Assembly: GCA_963835775.1 (NCBI GenBank) | Contig: CAWIHB010000015.1 | Coordinates: 48,390-112,389 of the forward strand | From: Palsa-504 sp963835775 | Lineage (GTDB): Bacteria; Actinomycetota; Actinomycetes; Streptosporangiales; Streptosporangiaceae | Direction of reading: 5' to 3' | Length of the DNA stretch: 64,000 bases | Shown here: positions 1-9,000 of the stretch, one piece after another | How the letters are laid out: every line of letters begins with the position of its first letter | How positions within the stretch are numbered: position 1 is the stretch's first letter | Translations under genes and position numbers: made by a program | The notes under the pieces: model-generated | What the model was told of the DNA's origin: nothing | Databases searched by the model: none | Seen by the model: only the letters and a program-made list of their open reading frames with translations

Positions 1-198
1 GCCACCGAGATCGCGGCACAGTTCCCCCGGCTGCGCGCCCGCCTCGGCAACGCCACCGCAGACTACGGCGCGGCGCCCGAGGGCAGCTTCGGATTCGGCC
101 TCCGGGCCATTCTCGACGGCCTGGAAGCCGAGCTCACTGGGCCGGGGCGCCGGGCAGACCTGGACCGGGAACGCCGCGCTTGCGGTCCCGGCGGTTGA
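1..198 (+). CDS. TetR-family regulator, C-terminal end (5' partial)
   Basis: The window opens inside this gene and only the last 65 codons are present. They read as a helical TetR-type ligand-binding C-terminus (FGFGLRAILDGLEAE near residue 32), followed by a basic tail; the helix-turn-helix would lie outside the window. The 3' end overlaps the convergent ABC permease gene by 65 bp. By position it is the likely repressor of the DrrA/DrrB-type efflux pair, whose promoter carries two matching palindromes. The family assignment rests on the last helix only. Confidence 0.6.
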   Translation, partial: ATEIAAQFPRLRARLGNATADYGAAPEGSFGFGLRAILDGLEAELTGPGRRADLDRERRACGPGG

Positions 199-1021
199 AC
201 ACGGTGATCGACCAGATCAGGCCGAGCAGGCCGAGCCCGGCGCACCAGGCGAGGGCGATGAGCCAGCTCCAGCCGATGGGGGTACCGAGCAGCAGGCCGC
301 GCAGCGTATCGATCATCGGGCTGAAGGGCTGGTATTCCGCGAAGTAGCGCAATCCGGTCGGCATGGTTGAGGTGGGAACGATTCCCGATCCGACCAGCGG
401 GAGCAGGATCAGTGGGAACGGCCCGTTGCTGGCGGAAGCGACCGTCTTAGCGGCGAGGCCGAAGGCCAGGCCCAGCCAGGCCAGGGCGAAGGTGATGAAC
501 GCCAGCAGCCCGGCCGCGCCCAGCCACTCCATCAACGTGGCGGTCGAGCGGAAGCCGACCGCGAAGGCGATCCCGAACACGACCACCATGCTGGCCAGGG
601 TCTGCAGCGCGCTCGCCGCGACGCGCGCGATGAGAATGGCAGGCCGGAAGATGGCCATCGTCCTGAACCGGTCGATGATGCCGACCGTCATGTCGACGCT
701 GGTCTGGGTCGATATTCCGATCAGCCCGGCCGCGGCGGTCATGATGATCAGCCCCGGCAGGACGTAGTCGATGTAGCTGGGCGCGCCGGCCGGCTGCACC
801 GAGTTCCTGAGAGCTCCTCCGAAGACATAGACGAACAGGAGCAGGAACAGCACGGGAATGCCGATGATGGCGAGTACGGCCACCTTGTCGCGCATCTCCT
901 GCTTGAGGTTGCGCCGCAGCATCGTCGACGTGTCGCGCAGCGGATAGACCTTGACCGAGGCGGAGCGGCCTGACGCAGCGACGGCCTGGGCCGATCGGGT
1001 GACGGTGCCGTGGTTGGTCAT
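134..1021 (-). CDS. ABC-2 type transporter permease (DrrB-like)
   Basis: A 295-residue integral membrane protein with about six hydrophobic segments and the ABC-2 permease layout. A soluble N-terminus is followed by a first helix (VAVLAIIGIPVLFLLLFVYV, about residues 47-66), then a periplasmic loop ahead of YIDYVLPGLIIMT. This is the daunorubicin-resistance DrrB type, which forms the membrane half of a multidrug or antibiotic exporter. Its ATG overlaps the stop of the upstream ATPase gene by four bases (ATGA), so the two are translationally coupled. The substrate is unknown. Confidence 0.88.
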   Translation of the reverse strand: MTNHGTVTRSAQAVAASGRSASVKVYPLRDTSTMLRRNLKQEMRDKVAVLAIIGIPVLFLLLFVYVFGGALRNSVQPAGAPSYIDYVLPGLIIMTAAAGLIGISTQTSVDMTVGIIDRFRTMAIFRPAILIARVAASALQTLASMVVVFGIAFAVGFRSTATLMEWLGAAGLLAFITFALAWLGLAFGLAAKTVASASNGPFPLILLPLVGSGIVPTSTMPTGLRYFAEYQPFSPMIDTLRGLLLGTPIGWSWLIALAWCAGLGLLGLIWSITVFNRRDRKRGVPGPGLPGAPAQ

Positions 1022-1995
1022 GACCGAGCCTTCCTGGCCTGGCCGGTGAGGGCCAGGAAGACATCGTCCAGATCGGGCGTGTGCAGCGTGACGTGCCGCA
1101 CGGTATCGGCGTCGATCTGGCTGAGCACGTCCTGCACCGACCGCGCGCTGTCATCGCTGGCCACCTGCAGGGTCAAGTCCGCGTCGTTCCTGCTGGCGCG
1201 GTCGCCGAACTGGCTGGCCGCGGCATCCAGTGCGCTGGCCGACGTGAAGGTCAGCAGCGCGTGCCCGCCCGGGACGCGCCGTTTCAGCTCAGCCACAGTG
1301 CCCTGAGCGACGACCTCGCCGTCGTCGAGCACGGCGACCAGGTCGGCCAGCTGGTCGGCCTCCTCCAGGTACTGCGTGGTGAGGAAGATCGTGACCGCCT
1401 CTTCGCGTACCAGGCTGCGGATCAGGTCCCACATCGTCCGGCGGCCGCGCGGGTCAAGGCCCGCGGTCGGCTCGTCGAGGAAGATGATCCGCGGCGAGCC
1501 CATCAAGGTCATCGCCAGGTCAAGGCGGCGCTGCATGCCACCAGAGAACGTGAACACCGGCTTGGAGCCCGTATCGGCCAGGTCGAACAGGCCGAGCAGT
1601 TCCGCGCTCCGCTCCCTGCCCTGCTGCTTGGTCAGGTGCCAGAGATCGGCCATCAGCCTCAGGTTCTCCTCGGCGCTCAGGTAGGCGTCCGTGGCCGAGA
1701 ACTGGCCGGTGACACCGATCACCGAGCGCACCGCCATCGGCTCACGGACGGTGTCGTAGCCGCCGACCTGGATTTCGCCGGCGTCCGCGGCCGACAGCGT
1801 CACTAGGATCCGCACCATCGTCGTCTTGCCCGCGCCGTTCGGGCCGAGCAGCGCGAAGACCGATCCGGCAGGAACGGACAGATCAATTCCATTGAGGACA
1901 ACGTGGTCTCCGAAGGACTTCCGGAGTCCGCTGACCTGGATCGCGGTGCTGCCGGCCGCGGCGGTCTGGCTAGGTTTCCCGGCTGTCATGGTCAT
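1018..1995 (-). CDS. ABC transporter ATP-binding protein (DrrA-like)
   Basis: This is a 325-residue ATPase of the daunorubicin-resistance type. Walker A is GPNGAGKTT (residues 51-59), the signature is SGGMQ (151-155) and Walker B is IIFLDEP (170-176), with the extended C-terminal region typical of DrrA. I chose the ATG giving MTMTAG because the longer upstream reading runs through the promoter and operator region; a GGGG stretch lies just upstream. It should energise the DrrB-like permease encoded immediately downstream. Regulation is probably by the TetR gene at the left edge. Confidence 0.9.
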   Translation of the reverse strand: MTMTAGKPSQTAAAGSTAIQVSGLRKSFGDHVVLNGIDLSVPAGSVFALLGPNGAGKTTMVRILVTLSAADAGEIQVGGYDTVREPMAVRSVIGVTGQFSATDAYLSAEENLRLMADLWHLTKQQGRERSAELLGLFDLADTGSKPVFTFSGGMQRRLDLAMTLMGSPRIIFLDEPTAGLDPRGRRTMWDLIRSLVREEAVTIFLTTQYLEEADQLADLVAVLDDGEVVAQGTVAELKRRVPGGHALLTFTSASALDAAASQFGDRASRNDADLTLQVASDDSARSVQDVLSQIDADTVRHVTLHTPDLDDVFLALTGQARKARS

Positions 1996-2053
1996 AGTGG
2001 CACCCCGTCCATGTTTTGCCCCCTGATCCCGGTTTCGTGAGGTTGCCGCGCAA

Positions 2054-2076
2054 AGACTTGAACAACGCTCAAGTCT
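2054..2076. promoter_or_regulatory. TetR-type operator 1 of the efflux operon
   Basis: A perfect inverted repeat with 8-bp arms (AGACTTGA and TCAAGTCT) and a 7-bp spacer lies about 60 bp upstream of the ATPase start. It shares the core ACTTG-N9-CAAGT with a second palindrome 34 bp away. Perfect spaced palindromes of this size in front of a drug-efflux operon are typical TetR repressor sites. The link to the TetR gene at the left edge is inferred. Confidence 0.65.
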
Positions 2077-2088
2077 CATGCTAGGAGG

Positions 2089-2109
2089 CACTTGAGCGGT
2101 GTGCAAGTG
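2089..2109. promoter_or_regulatory. TetR-type operator 2 of the efflux operon
   Basis: This is a second copy of ACTTG-N9-CAAGT, with perfect 6-bp arms CACTTG and CAAGTG. Its centre lies 34 bp from that of operator 1, about three helical turns, which would put two repressor dimers on nearly the same face of the DNA. The spacing and core match operator 1 exactly while the inner bases differ, which argues for selection on the half-sites. Confidence 0.6.
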
Positions 2110-2111
2110 GC

Positions 2112-2220
2112 TCACCGGGCGTGCGGTTCCAGGCTCAGGTCAGCCTGGGCGAAGAAGCCGTCCATGAGCGCGGCGAACATCCGTGATCGCGATGAAAGCC
2201 GGGCCGAGCGCTGGATCGGG
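2112..2220 (-). pseudogene. possible C-terminal remnant of a TetR-like regulator
   Basis: After the PPOX gene stop, another frame reads on for about 36 codons and ends MFAALMDGFFAQADLSLEP plus a short tail. It resembles the last amphipathic helix of a TetR-type regulator. No start or DNA-binding part is seen. It could equally be chance coding in a GC-rich spacer. Confidence 0.22.
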
Positions 2221-2688
2221 TCAGTAGACGCCGGGCAGCTTGCGATGGTCCCAGGAGACCGTGTGCTCGACCTCGATCCGGATCGCCACCCGCTTGGGCG
2301 CCTGCGCCTGGACGGCGCGCTGGTGCTCGTCTTCGGTTCCGAGGTAACGCTGGCCTATGCTCTGCCCCACGGCCAGGACCTGTTCCGGCTCGCGGATGAT
2401 CACGCCCCGGCCGCTGAGCTCGACGCCACGCAGTTCCTCATATCGTTCGCCGGCCTCGACCAGGCAGCTGAGCCGCGGGTCGCGTTCGAGATTGACCGCC
2501 TTCTGCGACCGCCGGTAGGTCCAGACCGCCAGGTCAGAGCCGAGGAAGCCGTACCACATGGCGACCAGGTGGATGCGGCCGGAGGGACCCATGGTGGCCA
2601 GGCTCATCGTGTGCCGCCCGGCCAGGAACGCGGTGATCTCGGCGTCGGTCATGCGGATCTGGTCTCGCCTGTTCACGAAGTCCTCCAT
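2221..2688 (-). CDS. PPOX-class (F420/flavin-dependent) oxidoreductase
   Basis: A 155-residue single-domain split-barrel flavoprotein of the pyridoxamine-phosphate-oxidase superfamily. It has the usual order of elements: FLAGRHTMSLATMGPSGRIH, then MWYGFLGSDLAVWTY, then RRSQKAVNLERDPRLSCLVE. In actinobacteria many members use F420 rather than FMN, and this one cannot be assigned between them by eye. It lies downstream of the efflux operon on the same strand but is separated by a regulatory spacer. Substrate unknown. Confidence 0.82.
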   Translation of the reverse strand: MEDFVNRRDQIRMTDAEITAFLAGRHTMSLATMGPSGRIHLVAMWYGFLGSDLAVWTYRRSQKAVNLERDPRLSCLVEAGERYEELRGVELSGRGVIIREPEQVLAVGQSIGQRYLGTEDEHQRAVQAQAPKRVAIRIEVEHTVSWDHRKLPGVY

Positions 2689-2750
2689 CGGCCGCGGTCA
2701 TCTGATCTGCCCGTGGTGATCTGCCCGTGGTGACCTGTCAGTATGGCGCA

Positions 2751-3195
2751 ATGGCTGACATCACGGTGCGGCGCGTCGATTTCGGCTACTTCGTCCGGCC
2801 GCCGGCGGAGACCGGGACGGGCGGCCCGCGGGTCGATCCCTGCCTCGGGTACGTCGTCGGCCACCCCGAGGGGATGATCCTGTTCGACACGGGCATGGGT
2901 GCTGACCCCGAGACCGACGCCTATTACCGGCCGCGCCGGACCGGGCTGGCCGAGGCGCTGGCGGCCATCGGCGTGCAGATCGGCGAGCTTAGCCTGGCCG
3001 CGAACTGCCACCTGCACTTCGATCACTGCGGCGGCAACCCGCTGCTGGGCCCGATACCGGTCTTCACCCAGGACGCCGAACTGCGGGCCGCCCGGGACAC
3101 CCCGGACTACACGCTGCCTGAACTGCTGGAGGGCACCGCAGCTCGATCCGCGGATCGTCTACTTCGCCCACGACCATTCGGTCTGGATCCCCTGA
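2751..3195 (+). pseudogene. metallo-beta-lactamase-fold lactonase, internally deleted
   Basis: The first half is a normal N-acyl-homoserine-lactonase-type protein: MADITVRRVDFGYFVRPP, then CLGYVVGHPEGMILFDTGMG and the metal motif HLHFDHCGGNP. After LPELLEG the expected second half, with the remaining metal ligands (roughly 100 residues), is missing. A different frame continues as QLDPRIVYFAHDHSVWIP and stop, which is the genuine family C-terminus. The gene has therefore lost an internal segment near position 3140, with a frame change, and cannot form a complete active site. Confidence 0.75.
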
Positions 3196-3199
3196 GGTC

Positions 3200-4834
3200 A
3201 TGGCGACGCTGACCAGGACCGGAGAGAGCCCGGCGGCGACCCGGCGCGGGTCGCGGTCCGGCCGCACCATGGCCGGCGCCGCCGTCGGCCTCGGCCTGGG
3301 GCTGCTGGCCCTCGGGCCGGGGCTGGGGCGGGGTTTCCTGCTCAGCTACAACATGGTCTTCGTGCCGCGGCTGCCGTTCGCCGCGGCCCGGCCGGGGCTG
3401 GCACCGCCGCGCGCGGTGCCGAGCGACCTGGTGACCGCGGTCCTGTCCCGGGGCCTGCCCGGCGACATCGTGCAGAAGATCGTGCTGCTGTCGATCTTCG
3501 CGCTGGCCTGTTCCGGGGCGGCCGCGCTGCTCGACCGCGAGCCGCTGCCGGCCCGGCTCGCAGCCGGGGTGTGTTACGCGTGGAACCCGTACGTCGGCGA
3601 GCGGCTCATCATCGGGCAGTGGGCGCTGCTGCTCGGCTACGCCGGCCTGCCCTGGGTGCTGCGGGCGGTGCTAGCCCCCGACCTGGTGTCACGGCGCGGG
3701 GCGGGACGGCTGGGGCTGACGCTGCTGCCCGCCGTCATCGGCGGGTTCGCGGCCATGACCATCACGGCGCTGGCCGTGCTGCCCGCGGTGCTGCTGGCCC
3801 GCAGCGCCCGCCGCGCGGCGGTGGCGCTGGCCGCGCTGGCCGTGGGCAGCCTGCCCTGGTTCATTCCGTCCCTGCTGCACCCGGTGTACGCCGACCCCGC
3901 GGGCGTGGCCGCATTCGCGGCGCGGGCGGACACGCCGTTCGGCACCCTGGGCAGCCTGCTGATGCTGGGCGGCGGCTGGAACGCGCAGACGGTCCCGGCG
4001 GCCTACGGCGGAGCCTGGTCGGCGCTGTGGCTGGCGCTGGTGATCGCCGCGCTGGCCGGTTACGTGCTCATCGGGCGGCGGCAACGGCGCTGGCCGGGGC
4101 TGGGGCTGGCGGCCGGGGCCGGGCTGGTGATCGCCGGCCTGGGCGTGACCGCGGCGGGCCGGGACCTGCTGCGGTCCATGATCGGCGCCTGGCCGGGCTT
4201 CGCCGGGCTGCGCGACGCGCAGCAGTTCGTGGCGCCGCTGGCCCTGGCCGAGGCCGCCGGGCTGGGCCTGGCGGTGGCGTGGGCGGCGAAGCCTGGATCG
4301 TTCGGCAGAAAAGGGCATGAGCGGCCGGTCAGCCGCGACGCGGCCGGGAAGGTGCTCGGGGCCGTCGCGGTCCTCGCGCCCGTGCTGCTGCTGCCCGGCC
4401 TGGCCTGGGGCGCCGCGGGGCGGCTGCGGCCGGCCGAGTACCCGGCGGGCTGGCTGGCCGCGGCCCGCCTCGTCGACGCCGGCCCGGCCCGGGGCAACGT
4501 GCTGCTGCTGCCCTGGCAGACCTACCGGACGCCGTCGTGGAACCACGGCGAGACGGTGCTCGATCCGTGGACCCGACTGCTGTCCCGGCCGCTGCTCTGG
4601 AACGACGGGACGCGGGTGGGCGACGTCGAGCTGGCGCCCGACGATCCGCGGGCCCGCGCGCTGGACGGCATCATCGCCGGCCGCGGCCCGCTGACCGCCG
4701 TGTTGCGGGCGGCCGGGGTGCGGTTCGTGCTGGACGACGCGGACGGGCCGGACACTGAGGTGAGGGCACGGCTGCCGGGCGCGGTGGTGATCGTCGACCA
4801 GCCCGGGCTGACCGTCTACCAGCTGCCGGGCTAG
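3200..4834 (+). CDS. polytopic membrane protein, probable GT-C-type glycosyltransferase partner
   Basis: A 544-residue protein with about ten hydrophobic segments and a soluble C-terminal third. A signature loop (YAWNPYVGERLIIGQWALLL, about residues 122-141) also occurs in actinobacterial GT-C membrane proteins that accompany AftD. The C-terminal part (YRTPSWNHGETVLDPW) resembles the extracytoplasmic part of such enzymes. By order and size it may correspond to Rv0226c of M. tuberculosis, a recollection that should be verified. Its TAG stop overlaps the TAG stop of the convergent Trm112-like gene in a CTAG palindrome. Confidence 0.7.
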   Translation: MATLTRTGESPAATRRGSRSGRTMAGAAVGLGLGLLALGPGLGRGFLLSYNMVFVPRLPFAAARPGLAPPRAVPSDLVTAVLSRGLPGDIVQKIVLLSIFALACSGAAALLDREPLPARLAAGVCYAWNPYVGERLIIGQWALLLGYAGLPWVLRAVLAPDLVSRRGAGRLGLTLLPAVIGGFAAMTITALAVLPAVLLARSARRAAVALAALAVGSLPWFIPSLLHPVYADPAGVAAFAARADTPFGTLGSLLMLGGGWNAQTVPAAYGGAWSALWLALVIAALAGYVLIGRRQRRWPGLGLAAGAGLVIAGLGVTAAGRDLLRSMIGAWPGFAGLRDAQQFVAPLALAEAAGLGLAVAWAAKPGSFGRKGHERPVSRDAAGKVLGAVAVLAPVLLLPGLAWGAAGRLRPAEYPAGWLAAARLVDAGPARGNVLLLPWQTYRTPSWNHGETVLDPWTRLLSRPLLWNDGTRVGDVELAPDDPRARALDGIIAGRGPLTAVLRAAGVRFVLDDADGPDTEVRARLPGAVVIVDQPGLTVYQLPG

Positions 4835-5088
4835 TCGCTCAGGATGCCGTCCTGGCCGGCGGTGATCCTGGTCACCTCGCCGCGGCGGGCGCACTTCAGC
4901 AGGCGCTGGTGCTCCTCCTCGGGCACCGGGACGGCCTGGTTGGCCAGCATGAACGGGATGCCGTCCTCGATCCGGTACAGCCGGCGCAGCCGCGGGTTGT
5001 ACAGCACCGCGTCGCCGGCGAAGTACAGCAGGCCGCGCTTGTCGATGGGGCACACCAGGATGTCGAGCAGCGCGTCCTCCAGAGCCAT
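4831..5088 (-). CDS. Trm112-like small protein
   Basis: An 85-residue protein of the Trm112/YcaR (UPF0434) family, with the opening ALLDILVCPIDKRGLLYF and the RLYRIEDGIPFML core. Family members are small zinc-ribbon-like proteins, and the eukaryotic and archaeal ones activate methyltransferases. Here only one Cys-Pro element is obvious, so metal binding is uncertain. Its ATG overlaps the TAA of the DMT carrier gene by one base (TAATG), so it is the last gene of the aftD operon. Activation of a methyltransferase of the locus is a plausible but unproven role. Confidence 0.75.
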   Translation of the reverse strand: MALEDALLDILVCPIDKRGLLYFAGDAVLYNPRLRRLYRIEDGIPFMLANQAVPVPEEEHQRLLKCARRGEVTRITAGQDGILSD

Positions 5089-6071
5089 TACTGCCCTCCC
5101 GGGTCGAGCAGCGCGGCCGGGGCGGGTCCGGCCGCGGGCCTGGCCTCGGCGGCGTCCTGGTCCGTGGCCTGGCGGGCGGCCTGGTCCGGGGCCTGCCGGG
5201 ATAGGGCGATGACCACGAACCCGGCCACCGCGATCGCGGCCAGGCGCAGCCCGAGCCTGGCCGGGCCGGCCGGCAGGTGCTCGTGGAACAGCAGGGTACC
5301 GGCGATCAGGAAGTACACGCTGCCCGTGACGGTGGAGACCGGGACCAGGATCGAGGCCCGGCAGGACTGCAGCCCGGCCTGGTACAGCAGCATGCCCGCC
5401 GCCGAGGAGCCGGCCAGCACATACAGGTAAGGCGAGGCGACGACGCCGGCCAGCAGGCTGGCGGCGCCGTGCTGGCCGGTCAGGACGGCGGACAGGCCCT
5501 TGATGGCCAGCGCGGCCACGCCGTAGAGCAGCCCGGTGCCGAGACCGAAACTGACCGCGGCCGCCGGGGCGCGCTGGCCGCCGCGGCGGCGGCGCAGCGG
5601 GCCGGCCGCGACCAGCAGGCCGGCGACGGCCGACGGGACCATGACCGCCGCCATCCAGGCCGGGCTGGCGTGGTGCCCGGCCCCGCCGCCCTTCCCGCCG
5701 GCCGAGACGGCCAGCAGGATCACCGCGACGGCCATCGCGGCCACGCACCGGGCCTGGCCGGCCCCGAGGCGCTCGCGCAGGACCAGCCGGGACAGCACCA
5801 GCACCAGCACGATGCCGGAGGCCAGCACCGGCTGCACGACGCTGACCGGCTCGAAGGTCAGCACGATGGTCTGGCAGGCCAGGCCGAGGAGCATGAGGGC
5901 GAACCCGGCGAGCCAGGCGGGTTCGGCCAGGAGGCTGACGATCACGTGCGGCACCCGGCGGACGTCGAGGGCGGGCATCCGGGCCAGGGCGCGCTTCTCC
6001 TGGATCAGTCCCACGTTGTAGGCCGTCGCGGACAGGAGGGCCAGCGGGATCCCGAGGTAAGCGGCGCTCAT
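5088..6071 (-). CDS. DMT-superfamily (EamA/NIPA-like) membrane carrier
   Basis: A 327-residue protein with about nine to ten transmembrane helices, starting MSAAYLGIPLALLSATAYN. The first repeat contains PVSVVQPVLASGIVLVLVLS and the second repeat PVSTVTGSVYFLIAGTLLFH, the internal duplication of drug/metabolite-type carriers. It overlaps the aftD stop by four bases and the Trm112-like start by one. Placed between a glycan polymerase gene and a Trm112-like gene, it could move a precursor across the membrane; the cargo is not predictable. Confidence 0.75.
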   Translation of the reverse strand: MSAAYLGIPLALLSATAYNVGLIQEKRALARMPALDVRRVPHVIVSLLAEPAWLAGFALMLLGLACQTIVLTFEPVSVVQPVLASGIVLVLVLSRLVLRERLGAGQARCVAAMAVAVILLAVSAGGKGGGAGHHASPAWMAAVMVPSAVAGLLVAAGPLRRRRGGQRAPAAAVSFGLGTGLLYGVAALAIKGLSAVLTGQHGAASLLAGVVASPYLYVLAGSSAAGMLLYQAGLQSCRASILVPVSTVTGSVYFLIAGTLLFHEHLPAGPARLGLRLAAIAVAGFVVIALSRQAPDQAARQATDQDAAEARPAAGPAPAALLDPGGQ

Positions 6072-9000
6072 CTGTCCTCCTGGGGTGCCCGCCGGGCCGT
6101 GACGGCCGCCGCCGGGATCAGCGCGGCCGCCAGCGCGACGAGCGCGCAGGCCTGGGCGGGCCAGCCGAAGGGGCCGAAGAAACCCTGGCCGAACGGCCGG
6201 ACCGCGGACAGCAGCCCCGAGGCGACCATGGCCGCGGCGGCGAGCACGGGCAGGCGCGCGGCGGGATCCCGGCTGGTTCGGGGCGTCGTCTCCCCCGGTG
6301 CGCGGGACATCGGCCAGGCCAGGCAGGCGCCGCAGGCCACCAGGACGGCGGCGAGCGCGAGCGGCCCGCCTGCGATGAAGATCAGGCCGGCGACGGCGAG
6401 CACGGTCGGCCAGGTGCGGTGGTTCGCGAATCGATGGGTGTCACTCTCTGCGGGAAAGAGCGGGTAGAGTGCCGCACTCACCGAATCCGTGCTGGGACTG
6501 GTGAGCTGGGAGGGGCTCACGGGCTTCCGGCGGCGCGGGGCGAGGAAGGACCAGGCGGCCAGGGCAAGCAGGAGGGCGGCGGCCAGGATCGAGGCGATCA
6601 GGGCCACGTGGTAGGTGGCGGCGGGGCGGAAGATGAGCGTGATCGTGCCGCCCGGGCCGGCCGGGACGATGAAGCCCTGCTGCCAGCCGTCGAGGCGGAC
6701 CGGCGTGAGCTGGCGGCCGTTCAGCGTGGCGGCCCAGCCGGGGTTGTCATTCTCGTGGATCTCCAGGTAGGCGGCTGTTCCGGGGCCGATGGTGAGGGTG
6801 CGCTGGTCCGGCTGCCAGCTGCGGATGGTCACGGCGCGGGCGGCGCCAGACGCAGGCACAGCCGCGGGCGGCGGCGCATCGACGCTGCTGAGGCTCAGGT
6901 CGGTGACGGCGAACGTGCCGGGGACCGCGGCGGTCAGGGTGTGCCGCCCCGCGGCCAGGCTCAGCGTGCCGCCCGGAGCGCACAGCCGGACCTGGAGCGG
7001 GAGGAAGCCGCTCAGCTGGCCGGCCGTGCCGCTGACCGAGGTCGGGTAGACCCGCCCGTCGACGGTCAGGGCCGGGCCCTGGCCGCAGGCCAGGGTGACG
7101 CGGGCCCGCTGGTCAGGAGTGACCGGGCGCAGGCCGGCCAGGGCGGGCACCGACAGCTGGGCCAGCCGGACCGGGAGCGTCTCCAGCTGGCCGGTCGAGG
7201 TGACGATGGTGGCCTGGTGGACGCGGGGGAACGACACGTCGATCCGGTCGGTGGTCAGCGGCGGGCTGATCCGCACCAGGCCACCGGGGCCGATGCTGCC
7301 CTGGCGGGTGCCGTCCGGACTGGTGATCCTGACCGTCAGCGGCGTGGACGGCAGGCCGGGGGCCGGGCGGACGATCAGCGACGAGATGCGGCGCGGGCCC
7401 GCCCAGCTCAGGTGGATGACCGGGCTGGCGGTAGCGGCGGTCCAGGGCATCCCGGCCGTCCCGCTGATCAGGCTGGCCGGAAACCCGGCGGGCGGCGCGC
7501 CCGCGGCGCCGGCCACGCTGACCTGCAGCAGGCCCGGGCCGGGCGGGCGGATCAGCGAGTCGAGCAGCGCGTCCAGGCCGGGACCGGGCCGGGCCAGCGC
7601 GGCCGCCTGCAGCCGCAGGGTCTGCGGGCTGGGCACGGTGAAGGTGCGGGCCAGGGGCGCGGTGGCGGCCGGGTCGGCGAAGCCGAACGGCGACGGCACC
7701 GGCTGGGAGAACGAGAAGACCGCCGCCGGGGCCTGCTGGCCGGCCGGATCCTGGGCGGGCTGGAGCAGGCGGGTGACCCGGACGCCGGGGATCAGCACAT
7801 CGGAGACGCCCGCGCCCGGGTAGCCCAAGGTCACCCGCCGGGCGGCGGCGATCGTGATGCGCAGCCAGCCGGTGCGGCCGGGGGGCACGTTCAGCTGCTG
7901 GACCGCGCCGGTCGCGGCGACGTCGGTGGTGGCGGCGCCGGCCGCGGTGGACACCCGGAGCACGCTGGCCATCTCCCGCGCGGTGCTGTCGTCGAGCAGC
8001 CGTATCCCGGCCCGGGACGGCAGGTCAAGCGGGCCGGAGAAGGTGATCTGGATCCACTGCCCGGCCGGCGTCTGCTCGTTGCCCTCGGCCCAGGCGGTGG
8101 CCGGGTTGCCGTCGAAGGCGCCGGCCGGGTCGTCCTGCTGGGTGTCGGCGATCCAGGATCCGTAGGACGAGGCGGTCACGCTGGCCGCGCCGGACAGGAC
8201 GGCCACGGTCTGGTGGCCGGCGGCCGGCACCGGCAGCAGCTGCCGGGGCGGCCCGCCGGCCCGCCCAATCTGACCAGTACCGAGCTGACCGGCGCCGGGC
8301 GGGTTGGTCTCGGTAGCGGTGTAGGTGTAGGACACGTTGGAGTTGACCAGGCCGAACAGCGTGTCGGTCCGGCGCTGCCCGTCGGTGACGGCCCACAGCG
8401 CGGGCGCGGCGGGCAGCGGGTCGCCCGCGATGACGGCGGGCTGGCCGGGGCCGATCAGGTGCTGCCCGGTCAGCTGCAGCAGCGAGTCCGGTCCCCCGTT
8501 GACCAGCACGGTCTGGCTGACCGGCAGGGCAGTCACCGGACTCAGCGGGGGGGCCTGGGGGGGTCGTCCCCCCGGGCTAGCACCGGGCGGGCCCGCGGAC
8601 GCCGCGCCGGCCGGGGCGTAGACCTCGACCGCCGGGTAGGCGGGCAGCACCGACTGCTGCTCGCGGGTGGCCTTCGGCTCGATCTGCTGGCCCCCGATGA
8701 GCGGGCCGAACGCGGCGACCCGGGTGAACCCTGACCGCGCCAGGGTCTGGTGGACCAGCGCTGCCGTGGTGTAACCCACCTGCCTCGGGTCCAGGTCGTT
8801 GCGCACCACGAGGTAGCGGACGCCGGCCCGCTGCAGGTAGCCGGGCAGGCCGCTGACCTGCTCGCCCGATTCGATCGCGGCTTCCACGGTGGTCAGCAGG
8901 ATCTGGGACCCGGCGCCGCCGTAGGGCACCAGCCCGCGCTCGGCCCACGGCGAGGTGGCCAGCGCCACCAGCGGGTCGTCGATCGGGTCGCCCCACAGGT

